From positions 1 through 64,000 of the forward strand of contig NZ_JAVHUY010000003.1 of the NCBI RefSeq assembly GCF_031085175.1: DNA of 64,000 nt, written 5' to 3'. This stretch comes from Phytohabitans maris. GTDB lineage: Bacteria; Actinomycetota; Actinomycetes; Mycobacteriales; Micromonosporaceae. Shown here one piece after another: positions 1 to 8,587 of the stretch (positions are counted from its first letter, which is position 1; each line of letters opens with the position of its first letter). A program made the position numbers and the translations under genes. The notes beneath the pieces are model-generated. The model worked only from the letters and a program-made list of their open reading frames with translations. It ran no database searches and was not told the origin of the DNA.

Positions 1-1728
1 TGGTCTGGTGTCGATTGTGGATGGTGGCGTGGTGTCGCTGCGGCCTGGTGAGGATCGTGGGGTTCCGGAGCAGACCGCGCGGCTGGCTCGGGCTGCGTTC
101 CGGCGGGGGAATGTGTACCTGCGGATGCGTGATGAGCTGCGGGTTCGTTTTGATGATCGCGAGTTTGGGGAGTTGTTCGCGGTGCGGGGTCGGCCCGGGC
201 TGTCGCCGGCGCGGCTGGCGTTGGTGTCGGTGTTGCAGTTCATGGAGAACCTGACCGATCGGCAGGCTGCTGACATGGTCCGGGGCCGGATCGACTGGAA
301 GTACCTGCTCGGTCTGGAGTTGGACGATGCCGGGTTCGACGCCTCGGTGTTGAGTGAGTTCCGGTCCCGGCTGGTCGATGCGGACGCCGCCGAACGGTTG
401 ATCTTCGATCGGGTGTTGGGCATCCTGCGCGAGGCGGGCATGTTGGGCGGGGCCCGTCGTCAGCGCAGCGACTCGACGCATGTGCTGGCCGCGGTCCGGT
501 CGTTGAACCGCCTGGAACTGGTTGGTGAGACGCTGCGGGCGGCGTTGGAGGCCCTCGCGGGGGTGGCCGGGCCGTGGTTGGCGGGCTGGGTGCCGACCGA
601 TTGGTATGAGCGGTACGGGCCCCGGATCGACCAGTGGCGGCTACCCAAGAGCGAGACCGAACGTGTCACCCTCACACAAACCATCGCCGAGGATGGATAC
701 ACGCTGGCCGGAGCGTTGTCCCGGCCGGACGCGCCTGCCTGGGCGGCGGAACTGTCGGCCGTGCAGACCCTACGGACCGTGTGGATCCAGCAGTTCTACC
801 GCGACGAGCGCGGGGCGCGGCTGCGTGAGCCGAAGGAGGACGGGTTAGCCCCCGCCGCCGACAGGATCGTCTCTGCGTATGACACCGACGCCCGGTACGG
901 GATGAAACGCGGGCACGGTTGGGAGGGTTACAAGGTCCACCTCTGCGAGACCTGCACCGACGACCACCCGCACCTGATCACCGCCGTGCTGACCACCGCC
1001 GCCACCGTCTGCGACGTGCAGGTCACCGACCAGATCCACCAAGCCCAGGCGGCCCGGGACCTGACCCCGGACGAACATCTGGTCGACGCCGGCTACATCG
1101 ACGCCGAACTACTCATCACCGCCCGCCGTAACCACGGCATCACCCTGACCGGCCCGGTCCTGCCCGACGCCTCCTGGCAAGCCCACACCGACGGCGGCCA
1201 CACCCTGCCCACCTTCACCATCGACTGGGACCAGCAGCAGGCCACCTGCCCAGCCGGCGCCACCAGCATCAGCTGGAAACAACACCCCAGCCAACCCGGC
1301 AAGACCACCGTGCTGTTCTCCCGCACCGACTGCATGCCCTGCCCCGACCGGCCCAAATGCACCCGCAACACCTCAGGGGCGCGCAGCATCAGCCTCGCCC
1401 CCCGCGAACAACAACAAGCCCTCACCCAAGCCCGCACCGACCAACAAACCACCACCTGGCAGCGCCGCTACGCCACCCGCGCCGGCGTCGAAGGCACCAT
1501 CTCCCAAGCCGTCCGCGCCTACCGACTACGCCGAACCCGCTACACCGGACAACCCAAAACCCACCTAAACAGCCTCCTCACCGCCACCGCCATCAACATC
1601 GCCCGCGCCGACGCCTGGGATCACCGGCCACCCACTCCACCCAACCCGCCACAGCCGCTTCGCCCAACTCCAATACGACCTCGCCGCCTAACACCAATTC
1701 GCCAGCAGAGTCACGCAGGGGCGGTTAC
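1..1728 (+). mobile_element. IS1182-family-like insertion sequence, left end outside or at the window edge
   Basis: The stretch is filled by one transposase gene of the IS1182 (DDE) type. The right boundary is inferred: just after the transposase stop the sequence runs into a half-copy of a palindromic word (1729-1740) that also occurs as a full inverted repeat at 28129-28178. I could not see matching terminal inverted repeats, because the left end lies at or beyond base 1. No passenger gene is present. The exact ends and the target duplication remain undefined. Confidence 0.6.
8..1691 (+). pseudogene. IS1182-like transposase, frameshifted near the C-terminus
   Basis: DDE transposase of the IS1182 group. 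Visible catalytic context: Asp in QRSDSTHV, Asp in LVDAGY and Glu in RAGVEGTISQ, plus a Cys-rich segment (TDCMPCPDRPKC) typical of this family. The frame opened at GTG 8 runs on to 1939 with a low-complexity Pro/Arg tail that invades the neighbouring antisense gene. Removing one G from the run at 1617-1619 restores the ending DAWITGHPLHP...RFAQLQYDLAA with TAA at 1689-1691, a natural IS1182 C-terminus. The copy is therefore probably a recent frameshift mutant. The catalytic core is intact, so some activity is not excluded; a base-calling error in the G run is the other explanation. Confidence 0.8.
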
Positions 1729-1740
1729 GTACCATGATCT
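1729..1740. repeat. Half-site of a palindromic repeat beside the IS right end
   Basis: The 12-mer GTACCATGATCT differs at one base from the right arm (GTACCACGATCT) of the inverted repeat at 28129-28178. Bases further into the IS on the opposite strand also resemble the other copy (GGTACG followed after a few bases by GCCCC). This suggests a dispersed palindromic element that the IS interrupted or abuts. The 130 bases from here to 1869 hold no recognisable gene. Confidence 0.4.
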
Positions 1741-1869
1741 GCGGCGAGCCGGTCCAGGCGGACGCCGCGCGGTCCGCGCACCGGCCGCCGGATCGCGGTC
1801 CGGCGCGGCAGCGACCCACATGGTGTCCCGGCCGGCGTCGGCGCTGAGAAGGGCCGGGGCCTGGGTGGG

Positions 1870-2922
1870 TCAGGTGTCGAAGCGCCAGTTCGTGAGGCGG
1901 TCGATCTCGGTGGCGCGGGTGGCGTCGCCGATGATGTAGGCGTAGTCGCCGGGGTTGACCTGGCCGAAGGCGGGGCGGGTCTGGAAGATGGCCGACTTCT
2001 CGTACGGGGCGCGGATCTCCTGGAGCACCTCGAAGCTGTGCGGGTCGACGACCCGGGACAGTACGGTGCCGCCGGGCACGATCGTGGCGAGCGCCTCGAT
2101 GCCGACCTCGGGGTAGAAGAGGCCGCCGTGGCGGATGCGCTGGAGGGTACGGCCGCCGCTCATCACGAGTTGGGTGTCGGGCAGCACCGGCTCGCCGTCG
2201 ATCATGCCGAGGGCCTTGAGGAAGTTGTCGATCCGGGTGAGCGACAGCTCGTCGAAGCCGGGCGGGAGGAGGTTGCCGCCCTGCTCGGCGACGACACAGT
2301 GGACACCGAGGCTGCGGGCGTACCCGGTGATGGTGCCGGAGAACGGGTTGACGTCGTGCGTGTAGATGAAGTCGGTGCCCATCAGCCGGTTGAAGTCGAC
2401 GTTGCGCTGCGCGTCCCTGGTCTTGTCGCCGTCGATGAGGGTGTAGTCGATGGAGGTGTTGGCGCCGCAGTGGTAGTCGAGGAGGGCGTTGAGCTGCCCG
2501 ATCACGTTCTCGGAGAGGGCGGCGGCCATCTGCTGCGAGATCCAGCCCTCGGCGGAGCCGGGGAAGACGCGGTTCATGTTGTTCATGTCGGTGTTCCACC
2601 CCTGCCCGGTGGTCCGGGTGCCGGACTCGAACGCGACCGGGTTGGCCACCGGCACGGCCACCACGGCCCCGCGCAGGTTGTCGAGGTCGAGCCGCTCCAT
2701 GGCCAGGCGGATGATGTGGCTGCCGAAGACCGCGTCGCCGTGCACCGCGGCGACCAGGCCGAGGGTGGGGCCGTCGGAGGCGCCCTTGGCGACGTGTACC
2801 CGGATCGCCAGATCTTCGCCGGAGGCCCGGCGGGCGACCGGGATGCGGAACTGGGCGCGGGTGGCCTTGTCGATGTCGAGCAGTTCGCCCGGGGCCTTGA
2901 GGATGGGTGTGGGGTCCGTCAT
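1870..2922 (-). CDS. Succinylglutamate desuccinylase/aspartoacylase-family deacylase
   Basis: A 350-aa zinc-dependent hydrolase of the M14-related AstE/AspA family, which cleaves N-acyl amino acids or similar amides. Family signatures are HGDAVFG near residue 60, the NTDMNNMNRVFPG segment (Asn-Arg substrate loop) and LDYHCG (metal-ligand His). The first motif normally reads H-x2-E; here the Glu position is Ala, so the metal site may be altered. It is the last gene of a minus-strand operon behind an amidohydrolase (39-base gap) and a PotABCD-like importer, which suggests that an imported amide or acyl compound is hydrolysed. Start is ATG with GAAGGAG upstream. Substrate unknown. Confidence 0.75.
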   Translation of the reverse strand: MTDPTPILKAPGELLDIDKATRAQFRIPVARRASGEDLAIRVHVAKGASDGPTLGLVAAVHGDAVFGSHIIRLAMERLDLDNLRGAVVAVPVANPVAFESGTRTTGQGWNTDMNNMNRVFPGSAEGWISQQMAAALSENVIGQLNALLDYHCGANTSIDYTLIDGDKTRDAQRNVDFNRLMGTDFIYTHDVNPFSGTITGYARSLGVHCVVAEQGGNLLPPGFDELSLTRIDNFLKALGMIDGEPVLPDTQLVMSGGRTLQRIRHGGLFYPEVGIEALATIVPGGTVLSRVVDPHSFEVLQEIRAPYEKSAIFQTRPAFGQVNPGDYAYIIGDATRATEIDRLTNWRFDT

Positions 2923-2961
2923 GGGGTGTCGCTCCTTCTCCGTGGTGACAGTGGGTGCGGG

Positions 2962-3729
2962 TCAGGACAGGTTGAGCAGGCGGGCCGCGTTGCCGCCGTA
3001 GACGAGCGCGAGGTCGGCGTCGGGCAGGCCGGTCGCGTCGATGACGGCGTTGGTGTCGGTCACCCGCTGGTCGCGTCCGAGGGAGAAGTCGGTGCCGTAG
3101 AGGATCTTGTCGGGCCCGGCGTCCTCGATCACCTGCCGGACCAGGCCGGGGATCAGCTTGCCCCACCGCGCCCAGGAGATGGAGGTCTCCAGGTAGACGT
3201 TCTTGTGCTTGCGGGCCAGGTACGGCGCGTCGCTGAGCGGGTTGGCGTGGCCGGCGATCAGCACGGTGTTCGGGCACATGATGGCCAGGTCGTCGAGGAG
3301 GTTGATCTCCCCGTTCTGGAGGCGCCCGGCGCGGCCGTTGGCGGGTCCGGTGTGGACCAGCACCGGTACGCCGAGGTCGCCGGCGGCGGAGACGACGGGT
3401 ACCAGGCCGGGGTCGTTGAGCGCGAACCCCTGGATCAGCGGGTGCAGCTTGAGGCCGCGCAGGCCGAGCGTCTCGACCGCGTGCCCGAGTGTCGTGAGTG
3501 GATCCTCGCGCGGGATGCCGGTGGTCTCGGCGAACGGGACCACCGAGGCGAACCCGATCACCTTGCCGGACGCGGCCTTCACCAGGTCGGCGATGGACTC
3601 GTTGGTCATGTACGGCGCGATGGGCAGGACGACCGCCGCGTCGGTGCCGAGCGCGGTGAGCCGCTCGGCGAACTCGCCGACCTGGTCGAGCTGGGTGTTC
3701 CACACATGGGCGTGGAAATCGATCTTCAT
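2962..3729 (-). CDS. Amidohydrolase-2 family (TIM-barrel) hydrolase/decarboxylase
   Basis: A 255-aa metal-dependent hydrolase of the amidohydrolase-2/ACMSD-like fold. It begins MKIDFHAHVWN with the HxH metal motif at residues 6-8, followed by KLHP, VHTGPAN, AGHANPL and YGTDF, which supply the later metal and acid residues. Start ATG at 3729 is preceded by AAAGGGA. It sits between the ABC ATPase gene and the deacylase gene in the same orientation with short gaps, so it probably acts on the compound imported by that transporter. Family members hydrolyse or decarboxylate cyclic or aromatic acids; the precise substrate cannot be read from the sequence. Confidence 0.75.
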   Translation of the reverse strand: MKIDFHAHVWNTQLDQVGEFAERLTALGTDAAVVLPIAPYMTNESIADLVKAASGKVIGFASVVPFAETTGIPREDPLTTLGHAVETLGLRGLKLHPLIQGFALNDPGLVPVVSAAGDLGVPVLVHTGPANGRAGRLQNGEINLLDDLAIMCPNTVLIAGHANPLSDAPYLARKHKNVYLETSISWARWGKLIPGLVRQVIEDAGPDKILYGTDFSLGRDQRVTDTNAVIDATGLPDADLALVYGGNAARLLNLS

Positions 3730-3770
3730 GGTTCCCTTTCTGTGGTGCCGGCGCCCGGGAGAGCTGGGCG

Positions 3771-4823
3771 TCAGTCGATGAGCGGCACGGCCTTCTTCCA
3801 CTCGAAGGCGAGACCGACCTCGCTGCCGACGGCGGCGCCCTCCCCCGGCGCGACCACCACCTGCACGCTCGTGCCGTCCGGGAGCTGCACCTCGTGCAGG
3901 ACCCCGCCGGGCTGGTACTCGACGGCGCGGACCACACCCGTGTGGCTGCCCGGTGCGCCGGTGCCGGGGGCCATCCGGATCGCGTCGGGGCGCAGGGCCA
4001 CCGCGACGACCGGGGCGCCGCCGCCGGCGCCGGGCTCGGCCTCGATCACGTCGCCGAACGGGGTGCGCAGCTCGCTGCCGTCGGGCGTCACCGGGATGAC
4101 GTTGGCCAGAGCGAGGAACTCGGCCGTGTACCGGCGGCGGGGCCGGTTGAACACGTCCACCGGGGTTCCGGTCTCGACCACCTTGCCCGCGTCGATGACC
4201 GCGATCCGGTCGCCGAGCGCGAGCGCCTCGGTGTGGTCGTGGGTGACGTACACGCCGGTGAGGCCGAGCTCGCGCTGCAGCCGCTTGAGCTGCCCGCGCA
4301 GCTGTACCCGGATGCGGTGGTCGAGGCTGCTCAGCGGCTCGTCCAGCAGCAGCACGGCGGGCTGGGTGACGATCGCCCGGGCCAGCGCGACCCGCTGCTG
4401 CTGGCCGCCGGAGAGCTGCCGGGGCCGGCGGTCGGCGAAGTCGGCGAGCCCCACCAGCGCCAGCGCCTCATCGACCCGCTGCCGGCGCTGTCCACGAGGT
4501 ACCCCGCGCATCCGCAGCCCGAACCCGACGTTGTCGCGGACCGACATGGTCGGGAAGAGCGCCCAGGTCTGGAAGACCATCGAGATGTTGCGCCGGTGGG
4601 TGGGTACCCCGGTGATGTCCCGCCCATCCAGCCGGACGCCACCGGCGTCCGGTGCGAGCAGGCCGGCGATGACCCGCAGCAGGGTGGTCTTGCCGCATCC
4701 GCTGGGGCCGAGCAGCACGAGCATCTCGCCGCGGGGCAGGGTCAGGTCGATGCCGTCGACCCCGCCACCGCCCGGGTACTGCTTGCTGACGCCCGAGACG
4801 GTCAGGTAGTCGGTGCCGGTCAC
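3771..4823 (-). CDS. ABC transporter ATP-binding protein, PotA/FbpC type
   Basis: A 350-aa ATPase energising a binding-protein-dependent importer of the polyamine/Fe(III)/opine class. Walker A GPSGCGKT (about residue 39), Q-loop VFQTWALFP, signature LSGGQQQR, Walker B LLLDEP and switch His in THDHTEAL are all present, followed by a C-terminal TOBE domain of about 110 residues as in PotA. The gene overlaps the upstream permease gene by 4 bases (stop/start ATGA). Together with the two permeases and the lipoprotein it makes a complete ABC importer. The context of amide hydrolases argues for an organic nitrogen compound rather than iron. Confidence 0.9.
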   Translation of the reverse strand: MTGTDYLTVSGVSKQYPGGGGVDGIDLTLPRGEMLVLLGPSGCGKTTLLRVIAGLLAPDAGGVRLDGRDITGVPTHRRNISMVFQTWALFPTMSVRDNVGFGLRMRGVPRGQRRQRVDEALALVGLADFADRRPRQLSGGQQQRVALARAIVTQPAVLLLDEPLSSLDHRIRVQLRGQLKRLQRELGLTGVYVTHDHTEALALGDRIAVIDAGKVVETGTPVDVFNRPRRRYTAEFLALANVIPVTPDGSELRTPFGDVIEAEPGAGGGAPVVAVALRPDAIRMAPGTGAPGSHTGVVRAVEYQPGGVLHEVQLPDGTSVQVVVAPGEGAAVGSEVGLAFEWKKAVPLID

Positions 4824-5665
4824 CGGCGCCTCCTTCCGCCGCCGGCGAGCTGCCCGAGGCCGCCGAGCCGCCCGAGGAGCAGGGCGACCGCGACGCCGAC
4901 GATGACGAGGATCGTGGACATGGCGGCCACGGTCGGGTCGGCGTTGTTCTCCAGGTACTGGAAGAGCGTGATCGGCAGGGTGGTCTGCCCCGGCGCCGAC
5001 AGGAACAGCGAGATCGACACGTTGTCGAACGAGAAGATGAACAGGAACAGCGCCGCGCTGCCGATCGCCGGCAGCATGTTGGGGAGCGTGACGGCGAGGA
5101 ACGCCCGGATCCGGGAGGCGCCGAGCGTGGCGGCCGCGTGCTCGAGGTTGGGGTCGATGCCGGCCAGCCCGGCGACCAGCACCTGGAGCGCGATGGGGAG
5201 GCCGACCAGCACGTGCCCGAGGACCAGTCCGACCAGGCTGTTGGACATGGAGAGCTGGGTGAGCATGATGAGCAGGCCGAGCGCCAGCAGGATGTCCGGC
5301 GTGACCAGAGGGGTGGCCATCGCGAGCTGGACCGAGCGGCGCACCCGGCCGGTGCCGCGGGTGACCGCGACCGCCGCCGGCACGGTGATGAGCAGGCCGA
5401 CGACGACCACGATCAGCGCGATCCGCAGGCTCAGCACGAGCGAGGTGCGAAAGCTCGGGTAGTCGAGGGCGGCGCTGAACCAGTGCAGCGAGAAGTCCTC
5501 CGGCGGAAACAGCAGGTAGGGTTCGGGGTTGACGGCGGCGAGCGCGACGACCACGAGGGGCAGGAGCAGCAGTACGGTGATCACCAGCGTGAAGACCGAG
5601 ATCTTCTGCCGCTCGCGCCGGCGGGGTCGGCGCCGGGCGGCGGGCGCGTCGAGGGTGGCGGTCAT
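4820..5665 (-). CDS. ABC transporter permease, PotC type
   Basis: A 281-aa inner-membrane permease with an Arg-rich cytoplasmic N-terminus followed by about six hydrophobic helices. The EAA-like loop (LEHAAATLGASRIRAFLAVTLP) that contacts the ATPase sits around residue 190. The start ATG overlaps the stop of the upstream permease (TGATG). Pairing with the 5665-6525 permease and the PotA-like ATPase defines a heteromeric PotBC-type channel. Confidence 0.88.
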   Translation of the reverse strand: MTATLDAPAARRRPRRRERQKISVFTLVITVLLLLPLVVVALAAVNPEPYLLFPPEDFSLHWFSAALDYPSFRTSLVLSLRIALIVVVVGLLITVPAAVAVTRGTGRVRRSVQLAMATPLVTPDILLALGLLIMLTQLSMSNSLVGLVLGHVLVGLPIALQVLVAGLAGIDPNLEHAAATLGASRIRAFLAVTLPNMLPAIGSAALFLFIFSFDNVSISLFLSAPGQTTLPITLFQYLENNADPTVAAMSTILVIVGVAVALLLGRLGGLGQLAGGGRRRR

Positions 5666-6525
5666 CAGCGCACCCCCGCCGTGTCGCGGTTGCCGAAGTG
5701 CGTGCCGACCATGATCGGCACGACCAGGACCACGACCAGGATCACCGCGAACGCCGACGCGGTCGCCCAGAGCTGGGACTGGCTGACCGACGTGTAGATC
5801 ATCTGTGGCACGGTGTTTACCCGGCCGCCGCCCATCATCGCCGGGACGATGAAGGTGCCGGCCGCCGCGGCGAAGGTGAGCACGCCGCCGGCGACCAGGC
5901 CGGGCACGGCGAGGGGGAAGACCACCCGCGCCAGTACCGACATCCGGCCCGCGCCGAGCGTCTGCGCCGCCTCGACCAGCGTGGTGTCCAATCTGGACAG
6001 GCTGGCGTACACGGCCATCGCCATGAACGGGAACTGGAACATGACCAGCGCGATGACGATGCCGGTGAACGAGTAGTTCAGCCCGAGCGGGGAGTCGACG
6101 AGGTTGGCCCACATCAGCAGGTCGTTGACGGAGATGAGGCCGAGCTGCAGGCCGAAGATGCGGACCACGCCGTTGACCAGCAGCGGGGTGAGCAGCAGCG
6201 CGAGCTGGAGCTGGCGCAGCCCCGGGCGCATCGTGAGCTGGTACGCGTAGACCAGGCCGAGCACGCCGGTGATCAGGACGGTGAGCACGGCGATCAGCAG
6301 CGTGTTGCTGAGCGCCTTGAGGTACAGCTCGTCGGTGAAGAAGTCGGTGTAGTGGGAGAGCGTGAAGCCGCCGGCGTTGACCTCCTCGCGGCCGGCCACG
6401 CTGGTCCGGATCACGCTGATCGCCGGGTACAGGAACATGAACGCGGTGAACAGCAGCAGCGGGGCGGAGAGGAGCCACCCGGTCCGCGCCCTCTCCTCCC
6501 CGCGCGCCGCGGTCGCCACCGTCAC
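5665..6525 (-). CDS. ABC transporter permease, PotB type
   Basis: A 286-aa permease of the spermidine/putrescine/2-aminoethylphosphonate class with about six transmembrane helices. The EAA loop (LVEAAQTLGAGRMSVLARVVFP) lies near residue 190. I chose the GTG at 6525, whose GTGA overlaps the stop of the binding-protein gene; this gives the usual family length and places the first helix at residues 15-35. It lies second in the operon, directly after the binding protein. Confidence 0.87.
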   Translation of the reverse strand: MTVATAARGEERARTGWLLSAPLLLFTAFMFLYPAISVIRTSVAGREEVNAGGFTLSHYTDFFTDELYLKALSNTLLIAVLTVLITGVLGLVYAYQLTMRPGLRQLQLALLLTPLLVNGVVRIFGLQLGLISVNDLLMWANLVDSPLGLNYSFTGIVIALVMFQFPFMAMAVYASLSRLDTTLVEAAQTLGAGRMSVLARVVFPLAVPGLVAGGVLTFAAAAGTFIVPAMMGGGRVNTVPQMIYTSVSQSQLWATASAFAVILVVVLVVPIMVGTHFGNRDTAGVR

Positions 6526-7580
6526 GAGCCGAAGATCCTCTGCCAGCGGGTGGTCCACTCGGTGATGTTCTGGCCGAACTCGTACCAGTCGATCGGCCAG
6601 AGGCTCTGCGCGATCTGCGGGGTCTCGACGAGGTTGGCGGAGACCTCCGAGGGGAGCGTCACGGTGGTGGAGGCGGGCGCCGCCTTGCCCTCCCGGGCCC
6701 ACTCGACCTGGGTCTCGTCCTTGAGCATGTAGTTGATGAACTCGTACGCCTGGTCCTTGCGGGTGGAGGCGGCGGGGATCGTGACGTTCTGCACGCTCCA
6801 GGTGGAGCCCTCGGCCGGCACCACGGTCTCGACGCCCCGGCTCTTGAGCGGGATGCCCTGGTCGGCGATGGTGACGACCGCGGCGACGCTGCCGGCGGCG
6901 AGCTTGTTGACCCCGTCCGTGCTGGTGTTGAAGAGGAACTGGACGTTGTCCTTGAGCCGCTCCAGCGCCTTCCAGCCGGCCTCGTAGTCGGTCGGGCCGC
7001 TGCCGAAGATCCGGGCCCCGGTGAAGATCAGGAAGAGCCCGCCGATGGAGGGCGCGTTCTGCAGGGCGACCTGGCCCTTGAGCTCGGGCCGCCAGAGGTC
7101 CTCCCAGGACGTGATCTTGAAGGGCACCTTGTCCGTCTTGTAGAGGATGCCGGACGCGGTGTAGCTGATCGGGACGCCGCTGACCTTGCCGTCCTTGGTC
7201 TGCCCGTCGGAGAGCCGCGTGACGATCGAGTCCCACTTTTCGATCCGGGACGTGTCGATCGGCTCGAGGACGTCGGAGGTGAGGCCGCGGGCCGCCTCGT
7301 TGCCGATCAGCCAGGCCAGGTCGTACTGCCCGGGCTTCTGCTGGAGCAGCGGCACGGTGTCGCTGCCGGGGTCGTTGAGCACCTCCACGCCGGTCGCCTC
7401 GGTGAAGCCGGGGCAGATCTTCTGCAACGCGGTCTCCCAGACGCCGCCCCAGCACCGGGCGACGATGCGGGTGTTGGCGGCCTCGGGAGAGTCCTCGCCG
7501 CCGCACGCGGCCAGCAGGGTGCCCGCGCCTATGCCCACGCCCAAGGAGAGCAAGCCGCGCCGACTGAGCGTAGTTGCCAT
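6522..7580 (-). CDS. Extracellular solute-binding lipoprotein, PotD type
   Basis: A 352-aa periplasmic-type binding protein (SBP family 1/6) that captures ligand for the PotABC-like transporter. The N-terminus has a twin-arginine-like SRRGLL segment and a lipobox LLAAC, so it should be exported and lipid-anchored. Start ATG 7580 is preceded by a strong AGGAGGAG; a longer reading frame to 7700 has no such site and would bury the signal peptide. First gene of the minus-strand operon, divergent from the GntR regulator at 7777 across an intergenic region carrying an inverted repeat. Ligand unknown; the YTASGILYKTDK segment is typical of PotD/FbpA-like folds. Confidence 0.88.
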   Translation of the reverse strand: MATTLSRRGLLSLGVGIGAGTLLAACGGEDSPEAANTRIVARCWGGVWETALQKICPGFTEATGVEVLNDPGSDTVPLLQQKPGQYDLAWLIGNEAARGLTSDVLEPIDTSRIEKWDSIVTRLSDGQTKDGKVSGVPISYTASGILYKTDKVPFKITSWEDLWRPELKGQVALQNAPSIGGLFLIFTGARIFGSGPTDYEAGWKALERLKDNVQFLFNTSTDGVNKLAAGSVAAVVTIADQGIPLKSRGVETVVPAEGSTWSVQNVTIPAASTRKDQAYEFINYMLKDETQVEWAREGKAAPASTTVTLPSEVSANLVETPQIAQSLWPIDWYEFGQNITEWTTRWQRIFGS

Positions 7581-7629
7581 CGCTCCTCCTCGCGTCAAAG
7601 AGTGAAGTTGTCGTTGGGTTGGTAGATTG

Positions 7630-7655
7630 TTGACACCTCCCCGATCAGGTGTCAA
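7630..7655. promoter_or_regulatory. Candidate GntR operator between divergent transporter and regulator genes
   Basis: A perfect inverted repeat TTGACACCT (7630-7638) / AGGTGTCAA (7647-7655) with an 8-base spacer. The word TGTTGACA recurs at 7738-7745, and TGTC...GACA words overlap at 7650-7664, so there may be two or three sites. It lies 50 bases upstream of the binding-protein start and 120 bases upstream of gntR, an arrangement expected for an autoregulated FadR/GntR repressor of the divergent operon. Inference from symmetry and position only. Confidence 0.6.
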
Positions 7656-7776
7656 TAGTCGACAGCAAGCCTCTGACGAGCACAAACAACCGAAACGCAC
7701 TCGTTACCTCGACACAACATCGTTGCATCGTCATACTGTTGACAATGAACGATCTACAGAAGGTGAACGCAGAGTA

Positions 7777-8490
7777 ATGTCCAAAATGGCGGAGAACTGG
7801 ACCGACGTGCCGACCCTGCCGGCCGCCGTCGCCGACTGGATCGCCCGCGGCATCGTCGCCGAGCGGTGGCCCGACGGCGCCCGGCTGCGCGAGACGGAGA
7901 TCGCCGCGGAGCTGGGGGTCAGCCGCGGCCCGGTCCGGGAGGCGCTGCGCGTGCTCGGCGAGCGGGGGCTGGTCCGGCTCGTGCCGCGGGTCGGCGCGGT
8001 GGTCAACGGGATGTCCCGCGACACGATCAGCGAGGTGTACGAGCTGCGCGCGCACATCGAGGCGCTCATCTGCCGGTCGGCGGTGCCGCGGCTGACCGAC
8101 GCCGACAAGGACCGCCTGCGCGGGCTGCTCGACCAGATCATCGCGCTGCGCAACGCCAACCGCGTCGACGAGATGCTCACCACCTGCTGGGAGTTCCGGG
8201 AGACGCTGTACCGGCCGTCGAGCAACCGCACCGCGCTCGACCTCGTCCGGTCGCTGCGCACCCGGCTGCACTCGATCCCGCAGGTGCTCCGCGACGACCC
8301 GCAGCACATCGCGCTCGCCATGACGTTCTACGTCCGGGTCACCCAGGCCGCGGTCGACGGCGACACGTCGGCGGTCGAGCGCCTGGTCAGCGAGTTCATG
8401 ATCAAGACAGGTGAGCAGGCGGTCGCGGCCTTCCGGCCCGGCACCGCCGCCACCACCCCGGCCAGGCCCGGTACGCCGGCCTGGTCCTGA
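7777..8490 (+). CDS. GntR-family (FadR/FCD) transcriptional regulator
   Basis: A 237-aa regulator. The N-terminal winged helix (about residues 12-80) includes ETEIAAELGVSRGPVREALRVLGERGLV, the classic GntR recognition region; the C-terminal FCD all-helical ligand domain follows (YELRAHIEALICR...). I chose the ATG at 7777 with AAGGTGA upstream; the frame is open further upstream but encodes intergenic sequence that contains the operator-like repeat. It is divergent to the ABC importer operon and probably represses it in response to the imported compound or a breakdown product. Confidence 0.85.
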   Translation: MSKMAENWTDVPTLPAAVADWIARGIVAERWPDGARLRETEIAAELGVSRGPVREALRVLGERGLVRLVPRVGAVVNGMSRDTISEVYELRAHIEALICRSAVPRLTDADKDRLRGLLDQIIALRNANRVDEMLTTCWEFRETLYRPSSNRTALDLVRSLRTRLHSIPQVLRDDPQHIALAMTFYVRVTQAAVDGDTSAVERLVSEFMIKTGEQAVAAFRPGTAATTPARPGTPAWS

Positions 8491-8496
8491 CCACCG

Positions 8497-8515
8497 TCAC
8501 GGTCGCGGACCGTGA
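8497..8515. terminator. Small hairpin after gntR
   Basis: TCACGGTC and GACCGTGA are perfectly complementary around a 3-base loop, seven bases after the gntR stop. A 16-base word (GCCCGCCGGAGCCGGC) is then repeated at 8518 and 8548. There is no U-tract, as is common for actinobacterial terminators. It could instead be an attenuating stem before the M32 peptidase gene. Confidence 0.4.
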
Positions 8516-8587
8516 GGCCCGCCGGAGCCGGCAGCGGGTTCTGACGCCCGCCGGAGCCGGCCCGCACAGGGAGGAGCACCCAGGCGC

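Noticed and set aside
1692-1939. Extension of the transposase frame to 1939
   Set aside because: It is produced by a frameshift; the extra residues are low complexity and run over the 3' end of the antisense deacylase gene.
2038-4809. Very long plus-strand open frame opposite the amidohydrolase and ABC ATPase genes
   Set aside because: It is a GC-rich antisense shadow: Val/Gly/Arg-rich with no domain, while the minus strand encodes clear enzyme families.
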